Positions 33,670 to 42,416 of a stretch of 64,000 nucleotides of DNA are shown piece by piece. Numbering within the stretch: position 1 is the stretch's first letter; the number at the start of each line of letters is the position of its first letter. The position numbers and the translations under genes are program-made. The stretch is from Paenibacillus arenilitoris (GTDB taxonomy: Bacteria > Bacillota > Bacilli > Paenibacillales > Paenibacillaceae): contig NZ_JACXIY010000020.1 of the NCBI RefSeq assembly GCF_014705655.1, positions 1-64,000 on the forward strand, given 5' to 3'. The notes under the pieces are model-generated. The model did not search any database. It saw only the letters and a list, made by a program, of their open reading frames with translations, and was not told the origin of the DNA.

Positions 33670-35850
33670 TTACTGCATAATTCGTTGAACGGAATAAATA
33701 TCTTGAACCCGTTTAATCTTTTCGACGACCGACGACAGATGCTCGATGTTGCGAATGAGCACCGTCATATGGATAAGCGCCATTTTGTTTTTGACCGAGC
33801 GCCCCGTAACGGCCGATATATTCGTCTTGCTCTCGGAGACGGCCTGCAGCACTTCGTTGAGCAGTCCTCTGCGGTCATGGCCGGTAATCTCGATGTCGAC
33901 GCTGTAGTTCGCCTCGATCGAATCTTCCCACTCCACCTCGATAACGCGTTCGCCCTCTTCGCCTTGATCGCCGAACGGAATGTTCGTGCAATCCATCCGG
34001 TGTACGGAGACGCCGCGTCCCCGCGTAATATACCCGACGATCGCATCGCCCGGCACCGGGTTGCAGCAGCGCGCGAACCGGACGAGCAGGTTGTCGATGC
34101 CCTTCACCGTCACGCCTTGGTTCGGCCTCGTCTTCCGGTTGCCCGGCGACTTGATCTCCTTCACCTCGGACGTCAGCTCGAGCTGGCTCGCGAGCTCCGC
34201 CTCCCGGCGCATCTTCTCGGTCAGCTTCGTGCAAATCTGCGCGGCCGTAATGCCGCCGAAGCCGATCGCCGACATCATGTCCTCGATATCGTGGAAGGCG
34301 AACTTGGACGCCGCGTCCTGCAGCTTGTCGTCCTGCAACCATGCGGACGGCTCGAGACCGAGCCGCTTCAGCTCGCGCTCCAGCAGCTCGCGGCCCTTGG
34401 CGACGTTCTCCTCGCGCCGCTCCTTCTTGAACCATTGCCTGATTTTGCTGCGGGCATGGGAAGACTGCGCGATCTTCACCCAATCCTGGCTCGGGCCGTA
34501 CGAATGCTTGGATGTCAAAATTTCGACGATGTCCCCGGTCCTCAGCTTATGATCCAGCGGGACGATCCTACTGTTCACCTTCGCGCCGATGGTCCGGTTC
34601 CCGACCTCCGTATGGATTCGGTAAGCGAAGTCGAGCGGGACCGAACCGGCTGGCAGCTCGATGACTTCCCCGCTCGGCGTGAAGACGAAGACGAGGTCGG
34701 AGAAGAAGTCCATCTTGAGCGATTCCATAAACTCGGATGCGTCGCGAGCTTCGTGCTGCAGCTCCAGAATTTCGCGGAACCACGTCATCTTGTCCTCGAA
34801 GCTGCCGCCCGGCACGACGGAGCCCTCCTTGTACGCCCAGTGCGCCGCGATGCCGTATTCCGACGTTCTGTGCATTTCCCAAGTCCGGATCTGCACCTCG
34901 GTCGGTTCGCCGTTCGGGCCGATAACGGTCGTATGGAGCGACTGGTACATGTTTGCCTTCGGCATCGCGATGTAATCCTTGAAGCGTCCCGGCATCGGCT
35001 TCCATAACGTATGAATAATTCCGAGCGTCGCGTAGCAATCCTTAATATTGTCGACGATGATCCGAATGGCGAGCAAATCGTAAATTTCGGTGAATTGCTT
35101 GTTGCGGTCGGTCATTTTTTTGTAAATGCTGTACAGATGCTTCGGACGGCCGGAAATATCGCCGTCGATGCCCATCTCCTCGAGCTTCTCCCGGATTCGC
35201 GAAATGACGTCGTCGATATATTTCTCCCGCTCGGCGCGCTTCTTCTTCATCAGATTCGCGATTCGGTAATATTGCTGGGGATTCAAATAACGAAGCGCGA
35301 TATCTTCCATTTCCCATTTGATTGCCGAGATCCCGAGACGGTGCGCGATCGGGCAAAAAATTTCAAGCGTTTCGTACGCGATGCGGCGCTGCGCTTCTTC
35401 CGATTGGAACTTAAGCGTCCGCATATTGTGAAGCCGGTCCGCCAATTTGATCAAAATGACGCGGATGTCCTGCGCCATCGCGACGAACATTTTGCGATAG
35501 TTCTCGTTCTGCTGCTCTTCCTTGGAACGGAATTTGATCTTCTCCAGCTTGGTGAGCCCATCGACCAGCATCGCGCACGTTTCGCCAAATTTCGCGCGAA
35601 CGCTCTGCAAATCCACCGTCGTGTCCTCGACGACGTCGTGAAGCAGCGCCGCGATGATCGACAGCACGTCCATTTGCATGTCCACCAATATATCCGCAAC
35701 CGCAACGGGGTGTAATATATAAGGCTCTCCCGATTTCCGCACCTGTCCGTGATGGGCTTGTTCCGCGAAATCATAGGCTTCCTGTATGCGAATAAGGTCC
35801 TGCTCTTTCATATAGGCGGATGCCTTCTCGATTAAATGCTCAATGCCCAT
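33670..35850 (-). CDS. relA: Bifunctional (p)ppGpp synthetase/hydrolase RelA
   Basis: The main stringent-response enzyme, 726 residues. In order: an HD hydrolase domain (HGQVRKSGEPYILHP, ALLHDVVEDT, DRLHNMRTL), a synthetase domain (RFKDYIAMPKANMYQSLHT), TGS (VFTPSGEVIELPAGSVPLDFAYRIHTEVG), a zinc-finger/helical part with RCCNPVPGD, and a C-terminal ACT domain. Both catalytic domains look intact, so it should make and degrade the alarmone. It has its own promoter and is followed by dtd. Confidence 0.97.
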   Translation of the reverse strand: MGIEHLIEKASAYMKEQDLIRIQEAYDFAEQAHHGQVRKSGEPYILHPVAVADILVDMQMDVLSIIAALLHDVVEDTTVDLQSVRAKFGETCAMLVDGLTKLEKIKFRSKEEQQNENYRKMFVAMAQDIRVILIKLADRLHNMRTLKFQSEEAQRRIAYETLEIFCPIAHRLGISAIKWEMEDIALRYLNPQQYYRIANLMKKKRAEREKYIDDVISRIREKLEEMGIDGDISGRPKHLYSIYKKMTDRNKQFTEIYDLLAIRIIVDNIKDCYATLGIIHTLWKPMPGRFKDYIAMPKANMYQSLHTTVIGPNGEPTEVQIRTWEMHRTSEYGIAAHWAYKEGSVVPGGSFEDKMTWFREILELQHEARDASEFMESLKMDFFSDLVFVFTPSGEVIELPAGSVPLDFAYRIHTEVGNRTIGAKVNSRIVPLDHKLRTGDIVEILTSKHSYGPSQDWVKIAQSSHARSKIRQWFKKERREENVAKGRELLERELKRLGLEPSAWLQDDKLQDAASKFAFHDIEDMMSAIGFGGITAAQICTKLTEKMRREAELASQLELTSEVKEIKSPGNRKTRPNQGVTVKGIDNLLVRFARCCNPVPGDAIVGYITRGRGVSVHRMDCTNIPFGDQGEEGERVIEVEWEDSIEANYSVDIEITGHDRRGLLNEVLQAVSESKTNISAVTGRSVKNKMALIHMTVLIRNIEHLSSVVEKIKRVQDIYSVQRIMQ

Positions 35851-35964
35851 GAATAATCCCTTCCCAAGCGTAAACGGCCGTCGCCTTCGTTGGGCCGGCT
35901 AGAGCTCGTTTCGCAATGAAATAAAAACGGTGAATCGAAAGTCGGTATTCCGAGTTTTTATAAT

Positions 35965-35994
35965 ATTATGCCTGTAACTGCCGCATCGCGTCAA
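35965..35994 (-). promoter_or_regulatory. Probable promoter of relA
   Basis: TTGACG (35994-35989), an 18-bp spacer and CATAAT (35970-35965) read toward relA, leaving a leader of about 110 nt. Confidence 0.65.
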
Positions 35995-36024
35995 CTATCG
36001 GAGCAATACTTGTCCATTCGAATA

Positions 36025-36074
36025 GAACCGCCGCCCCTACGCGCCAAAAGGAGCGGTAGGAGACAGGCGGTTCA
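36025..36074. other. Inverted repeat between apt and relA
   Basis: GAACCGCC and GGCGGTTC arms with inner CTACCGCTCC-type pairing form a hairpin 28 bases past the apt stop. It has no T-tract, so it may be a weak terminator or processing site for the recJ-apt transcript. Confidence 0.5.
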
Positions 36075-36101
36075 TGCACATGGGCGTCAAAGCGCCGCGG
36101 G

Positions 36102-36632
36102 TTAGTTATAAGTCATTAACGAAAATACGTCGATGCCTTCCAGCTTCTCGCGGCCGTTCAAATAGCCGAGCTCGATCAGGAACGCGGCTCCGACGATCTC
36201 TCCGCCGAGCTGGCGGACGAGATTGATCGAGGTGGCGATCGTACCGCCGGTCGCGAGCAGATCGTCCGCGATCAATACGCGCTGTCCGGGCTCAATGGCG
36301 TCCTTATGCATCGCAAGCTGGTCTTTGCCGTACTCCAGGTCGTAGCTTGCCGTTATCGTTTCGCCCGGCAGCTTGCCGCTTTTGCGGATCGGCGCGAAGC
36401 CGACGCCGAGCGCCGTCGCGAGCGGAGCGCCGACGACGAAGCCGCGGGCTTCCGGACCCGCGATGACGTCGATATTCAGCTTCTCCACCGCCGCGCGGAT
36501 TTCTTCGATGGCGGCTCGGTAGGCTCCGCCGTCCTTGAGCAAAGTCGTTATGTCTTTAAACCGGATGCCCGGCTGCGGGAAATCGGGAATGACCCGGATA
36601 TAATCTTTGAAGTTGTATTGTGCGTTGGACAA
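36102..36632 (-). CDS. apt: Adenine phosphoribosyltransferase
   Basis: Converts adenine and PRPP to AMP in purine salvage. It has the type I PRTase fold: FPQPGIRFKDITTLL, the AGPEARGF loop, KLPGET and the PRPP-binding VLIADDLLATGGT. The frame opens at ATG 36653 without a ribosome site; AAAGGG lies 11 nt before TTG 36632, which gives 176 aa and a family-like N-terminus. Both starts remain possible. It lies between recJ (40 bp upstream) and relA. Confidence 0.95.
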   Translation of the reverse strand: MSNAQYNFKDYIRVIPDFPQPGIRFKDITTLLKDGGAYRAAIEEIRAAVEKLNIDVIAGPEARGFVVGAPLATALGVGFAPIRKSGKLPGETITASYDLEYGKDQLAMHKDAIEPGQRVLIADDLLATGGTIATSINLVRQLGGEIVGAAFLIELGYLNGREKLEGIDVFSLMTYN

Positions 36633-36671
36633 TTTTCTGTCAACCCTTTCCATCTCATCATTATCATTTTA

Positions 36672-38699
36672 TTATTTTAAACGAAGCGCCGCGCTATGCG
36701 ACTCCTCGAAACTTTGCTTCGCTTCCCGGTAACGCGCCGACGCGGACAAGTCCTTTTTTTGCGGGGAAGGCACCGAGGCCATGACGCCGTCCCGAAGTTC
36801 GATAAATTGCAGCTCTTCGAACACGTCGATAATGAGCTGAACCGTTCCGCCGCTTAAACCGCTCTGCTTCGCGAGCCTCTCCGTCAGGCCGCGCAGCGGC
36901 GCCCTGCCAAGCTTTCTTAAATGCTGATAGATAAGTCCGAATTGTTCCCTCTCCGGGAAAGACGCCTCGCCTTCCGGATCGTAATGCAGGTCGTGCAGGT
37001 GCAATTGGGGCTTCCGCTGCCCGTTCCATTCGTTGATCGACAACTCGCCGATCGCATCGATTCTGCAGCCCGGCTTCAGTCCTTCGGCCAGTTGGCCCAT
37101 ACCGAAGCCGATGCCGTCGAGCAGCCGGCGACCGCCGCCGAGCGCCAGCTTCAGATGCTTTGACTCCTTGCCGATCGTTCGCCGGTCCGCAAGCTCCGCT
37201 CCCTGGAAGAGCAGCCTCGGCGACGGATTGCCCATTCCGAACGGCTCGAGCAGCGACAGCTCGTCGATCGTCTCGATCGTCGCTTCGCTCACGGAGCATG
37301 CCAGGTCGACCGCCGTTTTCGGTACCCAGTCCTCGTCGGTCAACCACTCGGCGGCAAGCTCGCCGAGACGCTTCTCGAACGGTTCCAGCCGGTCGCGGTG
37401 AAGGCTCATTCCGGCCGCCGCCTGATGGCCGCCGTAATGATCGAGCAGCTCGTCGCAAGCCGTTAATGCAGCGTGCAGGTCGTAGCCGTCTATGGATCTG
37501 GCCGATCCTTTGCACATGCCCGTCGCCTCGTCTATGCCCAAAATAATAACCGGCCGATAATTCCGCTCGAGCAGCTTCGAGGCTACGATGCCGATCACGC
37601 CGACGTTCCAGCCTTCGCCGGCCAAGACGATGACCGGCGGCGGCTCCTCGCCCTTCGCTTCAGCAGCCTCGCATTTGGCCGACCATTGCTGTTCCGCTTC
37701 CTTGACGATGCTGTCGACGACGCGCTGCCGTTCCTTGTTCAAGTTATCGAGGCTGAGCGCGGTAAGAATCGCCTGATCGTAGTCGTCTGTCGTTAGCAGC
37801 TCGACCGCCCGCTTCGCATGGTCTAACCGGCCGGCGGCATTGATGCGCGGAGCGATGCCGAAGGCGACGGTCGTCGACGTCATCGCCGCAAGCTCCATGC
37901 CGCCCGCTTCGGCCAGCGCCCGAAACCCGGTCGGCGCATGCCGGCGAAGCCGATCGAGCCCGTAGCGGACCATAATCCGGTTCTCGTCCGTCAGCGGCAT
38001 CAAATCGGCGATGGTGCCCAGGCTGACGATATCCGTCCATTCCAGAGGCGGACGGCCAAGCAGCGCGTGCGCCAGCTTGAACGCGACGCCGACGCCGGCA
38101 AGCCCTTTGAACGGATACAGGCAATTTTTCTGCTTCGGATTGACGACCGCGACCGCCTTCGGAATGTTGTCCGGCGGCTCGTGATGATCCGTCACGACGA
38201 CGTCGATTCCCGCCTCCTTGGCGTATTCGATCTCGTCGAAAGCGCTGATTCCCGTATCGACCGTTACGATCAGACCCACGCCGTCCGCCGCCGCAAGCCC
38301 GATCGCCGCGCGGTTAAGGCCATAGCCTTCCAAGGCGCGGTGCGGAATATAATAATCAAAATCGAGTCCCAATGCGCGAAATAAATGTACGAGAAGCGAG
38401 GTGCTCGACACCCCGTCCGCGTCGTAATCGCCGTAAATCCGGATTTTCTCGTTCCGTTCCGCGGCGAGGCGGATCCGCTCGACGGCTTCTTTCATCCCGA
38501 GCAACAAATAGGGGTCATGAAACAGTTCATGACCGCCTCTCAAAAATCGTTCCGCCGAAGGCGGATCGGCATAGCCTCGCCCGACGAGCAATCGGGCGAC
38601 GAGCGGCGGCAGATTTAGCGCGGCGGCCAGCTCCTTCGCCTTCTCGTCGTCCTCCGTTCGCCACGGCGCAAGCGCCCAGCGGGTCTTTCGGTGAATCAT
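36672..38699 (-). CDS. recJ: Single-stranded-DNA-specific exonuclease RecJ
   Basis: A 5'-3' ssDNA exonuclease for recombinational and mismatch repair. The DHH catalytic motifs are clear: IYGDYDADGVSSTS near residue 88, VDTGIS, VVTDHHEPP near 160 and HAKRAVELL. The DHHA1 domain with GGHQAAAGMSL follows, then an OB domain. At 675 residues it is shorter than B. subtilis RecJ (about 786), mostly at the C-terminus, which ends in a short helical tail. It lies between the cation-efflux gene and apt. Confidence 0.95.
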   Translation of the reverse strand: MIHRKTRWALAPWRTEDDEKAKELAAALNLPPLVARLLVGRGYADPPSAERFLRGGHELFHDPYLLLGMKEAVERIRLAAERNEKIRIYGDYDADGVSSTSLLVHLFRALGLDFDYYIPHRALEGYGLNRAAIGLAAADGVGLIVTVDTGISAFDEIEYAKEAGIDVVVTDHHEPPDNIPKAVAVVNPKQKNCLYPFKGLAGVGVAFKLAHALLGRPPLEWTDIVSLGTIADLMPLTDENRIMVRYGLDRLRRHAPTGFRALAEAGGMELAAMTSTTVAFGIAPRINAAGRLDHAKRAVELLTTDDYDQAILTALSLDNLNKERQRVVDSIVKEAEQQWSAKCEAAEAKGEEPPPVIVLAGEGWNVGVIGIVASKLLERNYRPVIILGIDEATGMCKGSARSIDGYDLHAALTACDELLDHYGGHQAAAGMSLHRDRLEPFEKRLGELAAEWLTDEDWVPKTAVDLACSVSEATIETIDELSLLEPFGMGNPSPRLLFQGAELADRRTIGKESKHLKLALGGGRRLLDGIGFGMGQLAEGLKPGCRIDAIGELSINEWNGQRKPQLHLHDLHYDPEGEASFPEREQFGLIYQHLRKLGRAPLRGLTERLAKQSGLSGGTVQLIIDVFEELQFIELRDGVMASVPSPQKKDLSASARYREAKQSFEESHSAALRLK

Positions 38700-38728
38700 G
38701 CCGTTCCCCCTCTTCTGCAGTTAACAGC

Positions 38729-39646
38729 CTATTGCAGCAGCGTCGGCATCTGCTCCTGGTTCGGATCGTGATTCGACTTGTACGGGTAGCCCGCATCGTA
38801 GGGCTCTACATAAATCGAAACATCCGTAATATGAATAAATCGTTTCATGACAAGCTGCTTCACCCGCTTGGCGATTTCCTGCCCCTCCAGGACCGATATG
38901 CGGGGATTGACGCATATGACGATTTCCGCGACGACGTAATGTCCATGCTCCTTCGCCCGCAGCGACTGAACCGTAACGACCCCTTCGACTCGCTGCACAA
39001 GCTGCATGAGCTCATCCGAATCTTCTTCGCCCGCCAAATTCCGGGTCTGCGTTCGCGCGGATCCCGTCGCCGTTTTGAAGCCGTTGTACATGACGAATAC
39101 CGCAATCATGAGAGCTGCGGCGGGATCCAAATAATAAAGAGCGGGAATCGCGAGCAGCTTGCCCGCGATGGCGCCGCCCGAGCCTACGAATGCGGTCAGA
39201 GAGCAATAGATCCCCGTAAGCCGATCCTTGGACGGAATAAACCATTGATTGATAATAAGTCCGGCGGCAATCGCCGCGACCGTGCTCCAATGAGGTGCGG
39301 CGGTTACTTGATCGGCGATATCGCGAATCGCGGAAATGCCGATCTCAAGCCCGATGATAAGGAGGAGGACGGACATGACGATCGTCGATGCCGTCTCTCC
39401 CCGCCGATTTTCCGTTTCCGACTGACCGTTCTTATTGGCCGTTTTGCGCTTCCGGACGGCGCGCAGACCCGTCAAAGCGGCGGCGGCCGATGCCGCCTCC
39501 GCCGCCGTGCGGAACGCGTCCGCCATGAGCGCTTTGCTTCCGGACATCCAACCGATCGTTCCTTTGAACAGGGCCAGCAGCATGTTCCCCCATAAGCCGG
39601 CCCGGCTTGCGGACTCTGCGTTTGCATATCGTTGTGCGGTTGACAT
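38729..39646 (-). CDS. Cation-efflux (CDF) family protein with degenerate metal site
   Basis: A 305-residue membrane protein of the cation diffusion facilitator fold: five to six hydrophobic helices and a C-terminal cytoplasmic domain (VEGVVTVQSLRAKEHGHYVVAEIVICVNP). In normal members the transport site is HxxxD or DxxxD in TM2 and TM5. Here TM2 reads ADAFRTAAEAAS and the TM5 region reads GIYCSLTAFVGSG, so both His/Asp pairs are missing. It may not transport metal in the usual way. AGGAGG precedes ATG 39646. It lies between secF and recJ, where B. subtilis has yrvC/yrvD. Confidence 0.82.
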   Translation of the reverse strand: MSTAQRYANAESASRAGLWGNMLLALFKGTIGWMSGSKALMADAFRTAAEAASAAAALTGLRAVRKRKTANKNGQSETENRRGETASTIVMSVLLLIIGLEIGISAIRDIADQVTAAPHWSTVAAIAAGLIINQWFIPSKDRLTGIYCSLTAFVGSGGAIAGKLLAIPALYYLDPAAALMIAVFVMYNGFKTATGSARTQTRNLAGEEDSDELMQLVQRVEGVVTVQSLRAKEHGHYVVAEIVICVNPRISVLEGQEIAKRVKQLVMKRFIHITDVSIYVEPYDAGYPYKSNHDPNQEQMPTLLQ

Positions 39647-39696
39647 CGGTAACCTCCTACAAGAAATGCGAAACCTGCCACGTACGCTTATGAAAG

Positions 39697-40617
39697 TTAA
39701 GGTTGAGTCGAAGATTTGGCTTGCGTTCTCGGTTTTTGCTTCCCTTTCATCATCAGCCACAGCGGGCTCGCGATACAGATGGAAGAGTAGGCGCCGCTGG
39801 CCAGACCGATGATCTTGGCAAGTGCGAACAGCTTAATCGATTCGCTGCCGAAAATAAACAAGCAGATGGCGACGACCAATACGGCGAGAACCGTATAAAT
39901 GTTGCGCGCCATCGTCTGCCAGATGCTCGCGTTGACCATTTCCGCCAGCTGTTCGCGGTTCTTGAACTGGCCGAAACGCAAGTTCTCGCGAATGCGGTCG
40001 AAAATAACGATTTTGTCGTTGATCGAATAACCGATCGTCGTCAATACGGCCGCGATGAACGGCAGGTCGACCTGAAGCCGGAAGATGGAAAAGATCGCTA
40101 CGACAACGAAGGCGTCGTACAGGATGGCGATATTCGCCGCCAGCGCGAAACGCCATTCGAAGCGGAACATGACGTAGATCATGATCGCGACGCTCGCGAT
40201 CAGCACCGCCCATATCGTCTTGATGCCGAGCTCCTGTGCCATATCCGGCGAAACGACGTTCACTTCCGCGGAAACCTGGTCGCCGTACTTGGCTTTGAAG
40301 CCTTCCTGGATTTCGGTGATCTTCGCCTGGGTCAGCACCTCGTCGAAGCGCGCCGACACGCGGTCGTTGCCGTTGCCGCCGACCGTCGGCGTAATGTCCG
40401 TAATGCCCGCTTCCTCCAGAATCGCTTTCGCATCTGCTTGCGCAGCTTGCTTCCCGATCGAAATGTCCATGTTCGTTCCCGCTTTGAAATCGACCCCGAA
40501 GTTGAGATTGAAAATAAGCAGCGACAAAATGCCGAGCACGGTGAGGGTTATCGAGAACAGAAAAAACTTGTTCCGGTTCCCTATGAAGTCGTATCGGATT
40601 TTCGTATTATAGTTCAC
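39697..40617 (-). CDS. secF: Protein translocase subunit SecF
   Basis: Works with SecD and YajC to drive late steps of protein export by proton flow. 306 residues with six membrane helices, the conserved FGVDFKAGTNMDI in the first periplasmic part, and IGYSINDKIVIFDRIRENLR in the RND-like helices. It starts at GTG 40617, with GGAGG 9 nt upstream, and overlaps the end of secD by 11 bp. B. subtilis has a fused SecDF; here the two are separate genes. Confidence 0.96.
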   Translation of the reverse strand: MNYNTKIRYDFIGNRNKFFLFSITLTVLGILSLLIFNLNFGVDFKAGTNMDISIGKQAAQADAKAILEEAGITDITPTVGGNGNDRVSARFDEVLTQAKITEIQEGFKAKYGDQVSAEVNVVSPDMAQELGIKTIWAVLIASVAIMIYVMFRFEWRFALAANIAILYDAFVVVAIFSIFRLQVDLPFIAAVLTTIGYSINDKIVIFDRIRENLRFGQFKNREQLAEMVNASIWQTMARNIYTVLAVLVVAICLFIFGSESIKLFALAKIIGLASGAYSSICIASPLWLMMKGKQKPRTQAKSSTQP

Positions 40618-41839
40618 GGATTTCTGCCTCCTTCACCCCGTAGTAGCTAGGCTTCGTAAATAGATTGCTGCGGATGAGCAGCATGATGAGCAGCCTCGAC
40701 AAGAAAATGTTCGTAATCATACTCACGAGAATGCTGAAAATCATCGTCAGCGCGAAGCCGCGGATCGCTCCGTTCCCGATATAATACAATACGGCGCTCG
40801 CGATAATATTGGTAATGTTCGCATCCATGATCGTGCGGAAGGAGTTCTTCGAACCCGACTTCAGCGAGGAGAGCAAGCTCTTGCCGCTGCGGATCTCCTC
40901 CTTGATGCGCTCGTACATGATGATGTTCGCGTCGACCGCCATCCCTATGCCCAGGACGAAGGCCGCGATGCCCGGCAGCGTCAGCGTGGCGTTCATTAAA
41001 TTAAAGACAAGCAGAAGCAGCCAGGTGTACGTAATGACGGTAATCCCCGCCACGACGCCCGGAATGCGGAACAATAGGACCAGGAACACCAAAATAATGA
41101 CCGTTCCGATAAGACCCGCTTCGACCGTCTGCCGGAGCGATTCGAGACCGAGCTGCGCCCCGACGCTCTGCGTAAACTTCTCGTTCAGCTTGAGCGGCAG
41201 CGCGCCCAGGTTGATCATGTCGCGAAGCTCTTTCGCTTCATCGTTCGTATAGTCGCCCGAGATTTGGGCGGATCCGCCCGAAATCGGGTAGTTGACCATC
41301 GGCTTCGACAATTCCGTGTCGTCCAAATAAATGGCAAGCGTCTGTCCGGTTAGCCGGGTCGTGATTTCCTCGAATTTCTTGGCATCCTTCAGCTCGATCG
41401 TCACGTAAGGCTTGCCGAGGTTATCGTACCCGATGCCCGCGCCGTTCTGCTTGAAGTCGCTGCCGTCGAGCTCGATCTTGCCGTCGGGACCGCGAAACGT
41501 CAGGTTGATCGGCTTGGCGAGAATTTCCCGTACCTCGTTCTCGTCCTCGACCCCGGCCAGCTTCAGCCGAATCCGATTCGAACCCTCCGTCGTAATTTCC
41601 GGTTCCACGATGCCCATCTCGTCAATCCGTTTTTCAAGGCTTCTCGCCGTTTCTTTGAGCGATTCCGGCGTGACCGCCTCGCCGCCCTCGAGAGGCTCGG
41701 CTTCGTACAACACTTCAAATCCGCCCTTTAAATCAAGGCCTAGCCGAACGTCTCTAACGAGCGACGGGCTTGTCCATGCGATGACGCCGAACATGATGAC
41801 CACGATCGCAAGGAAGGCCAATATCCTCTTCCCGAACAT
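40607..41839 (-). CDS. secD: Protein translocase subunit SecD
   Basis: A 410-residue partner of SecF. An N-terminal membrane helix is followed by DVRLGLDLKGGFEVLYEA, a periplasmic P1 region of about 200 residues, then five helices with LTLPGIAAFVLGIGMAVDANIIMYERIKEE, which holds the conserved Asp of the proton path. AAGGGGG precedes the ATG. It lies downstream of comN with a terminator in between and is translationally coupled to secF. Confidence 0.97.
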   Translation of the reverse strand: MFGKRILAFLAIVVIMFGVIAWTSPSLVRDVRLGLDLKGGFEVLYEAEPLEGGEAVTPESLKETARSLEKRIDEMGIVEPEITTEGSNRIRLKLAGVEDENEVREILAKPINLTFRGPDGKIELDGSDFKQNGAGIGYDNLGKPYVTIELKDAKKFEEITTRLTGQTLAIYLDDTELSKPMVNYPISGGSAQISGDYTNDEAKELRDMINLGALPLKLNEKFTQSVGAQLGLESLRQTVEAGLIGTVIILVFLVLLFRIPGVVAGITVITYTWLLLLVFNLMNATLTLPGIAAFVLGIGMAVDANIIMYERIKEEIRSGKSLLSSLKSGSKNSFRTIMDANITNIIASAVLYYIGNGAIRGFALTMIFSILVSMITNIFLSRLLIMLLIRSNLFTKPSYYGVKEAEIREL

Positions 41840-41903
41840 ACGTCTGAATCCCCCTTATGATCTCAATATTCCTATTATACAGACGCGGCAAAAACGAGTC
41901 AAA

Positions 41904-41940
41904 AAAAAGGAACCCTTCTGCTAGAATGGGTTTCCCTTAT
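41904..41940 (-). terminator. Terminator overlapping the comN stop codon
   Basis: On the minus strand GGGAAACCC and GGGTTCC, with an inner TTCT/AGAA pair, form a hairpin whose loop contains the comN TAG stop; eight T residues follow. It separates comN from secD. Confidence 0.72.
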
Positions 41941-42160
41941 ACGCGCTCAGCGTCATGTAATTCATGAACCTCGTCACCTTCAGCGACAAAATGTCGCTTA
42001 CGATCTGATGCAGCTCGGGCTGGCCGGTCTTGGCGTATTTTTCGTTCACGCATTCCCATATTTCCTTGCCCGTTATATGCTCGTAGCCGATCAGCCTGAA
42101 TTCCTCGGCCTTGCTGTGGCACAATTCCTCGATCACCCGGTCTAGTTCCTCGTTTGCCAT
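41921..42160 (-). CDS. comN: ComN-family post-transcriptional regulator
   Basis: A 79-residue soluble protein. It matches the ComN (YrzD) family, which in B. subtilis acts on comE mRNA and is placed at the septum by DivIVA. Landmarks are ELDRVIEELCHSKAEEFRLIGYEHITGKEIWECVNEKY and the end LKVTRFMNYMTLSAYKGNPF. ATG 42160 follows GGGAGGGA. The frame is open far upstream (to 42796) through the antisense of spoVB, which is not credible. Position between spoVB and secD is as in B. subtilis. Confidence 0.85.
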   Translation of the reverse strand: MANEELDRVIEELCHSKAEEFRLIGYEHITGKEIWECVNEKYAKTGQPELHQIVSDILSLKVTRFMNYMTLSAYKGNPF

Positions 42161-42416
42161 GCCGCCGTCCCTCCCGGAAGCTCTTGTTAGTAAAGCGACT
42201 GCCGCTTCTACAGCATCCTTCTTCCCCGTTTGTCCTTCTAATTCGATATGCCTATGCCGATTTCCTGCCGCCATGGGCCGATTCCTGAAATTGACTGACA
42301 TGGAAGCGGACATGCCGTGCATAAAGATGATAGTACAGGCTTGTCTAACGGCTTCTAACCGGATCGACGAACGAAGGGGCTCCGCTATTTCAGAAGAGAG
42401 ATGAGGGCAATTCATT

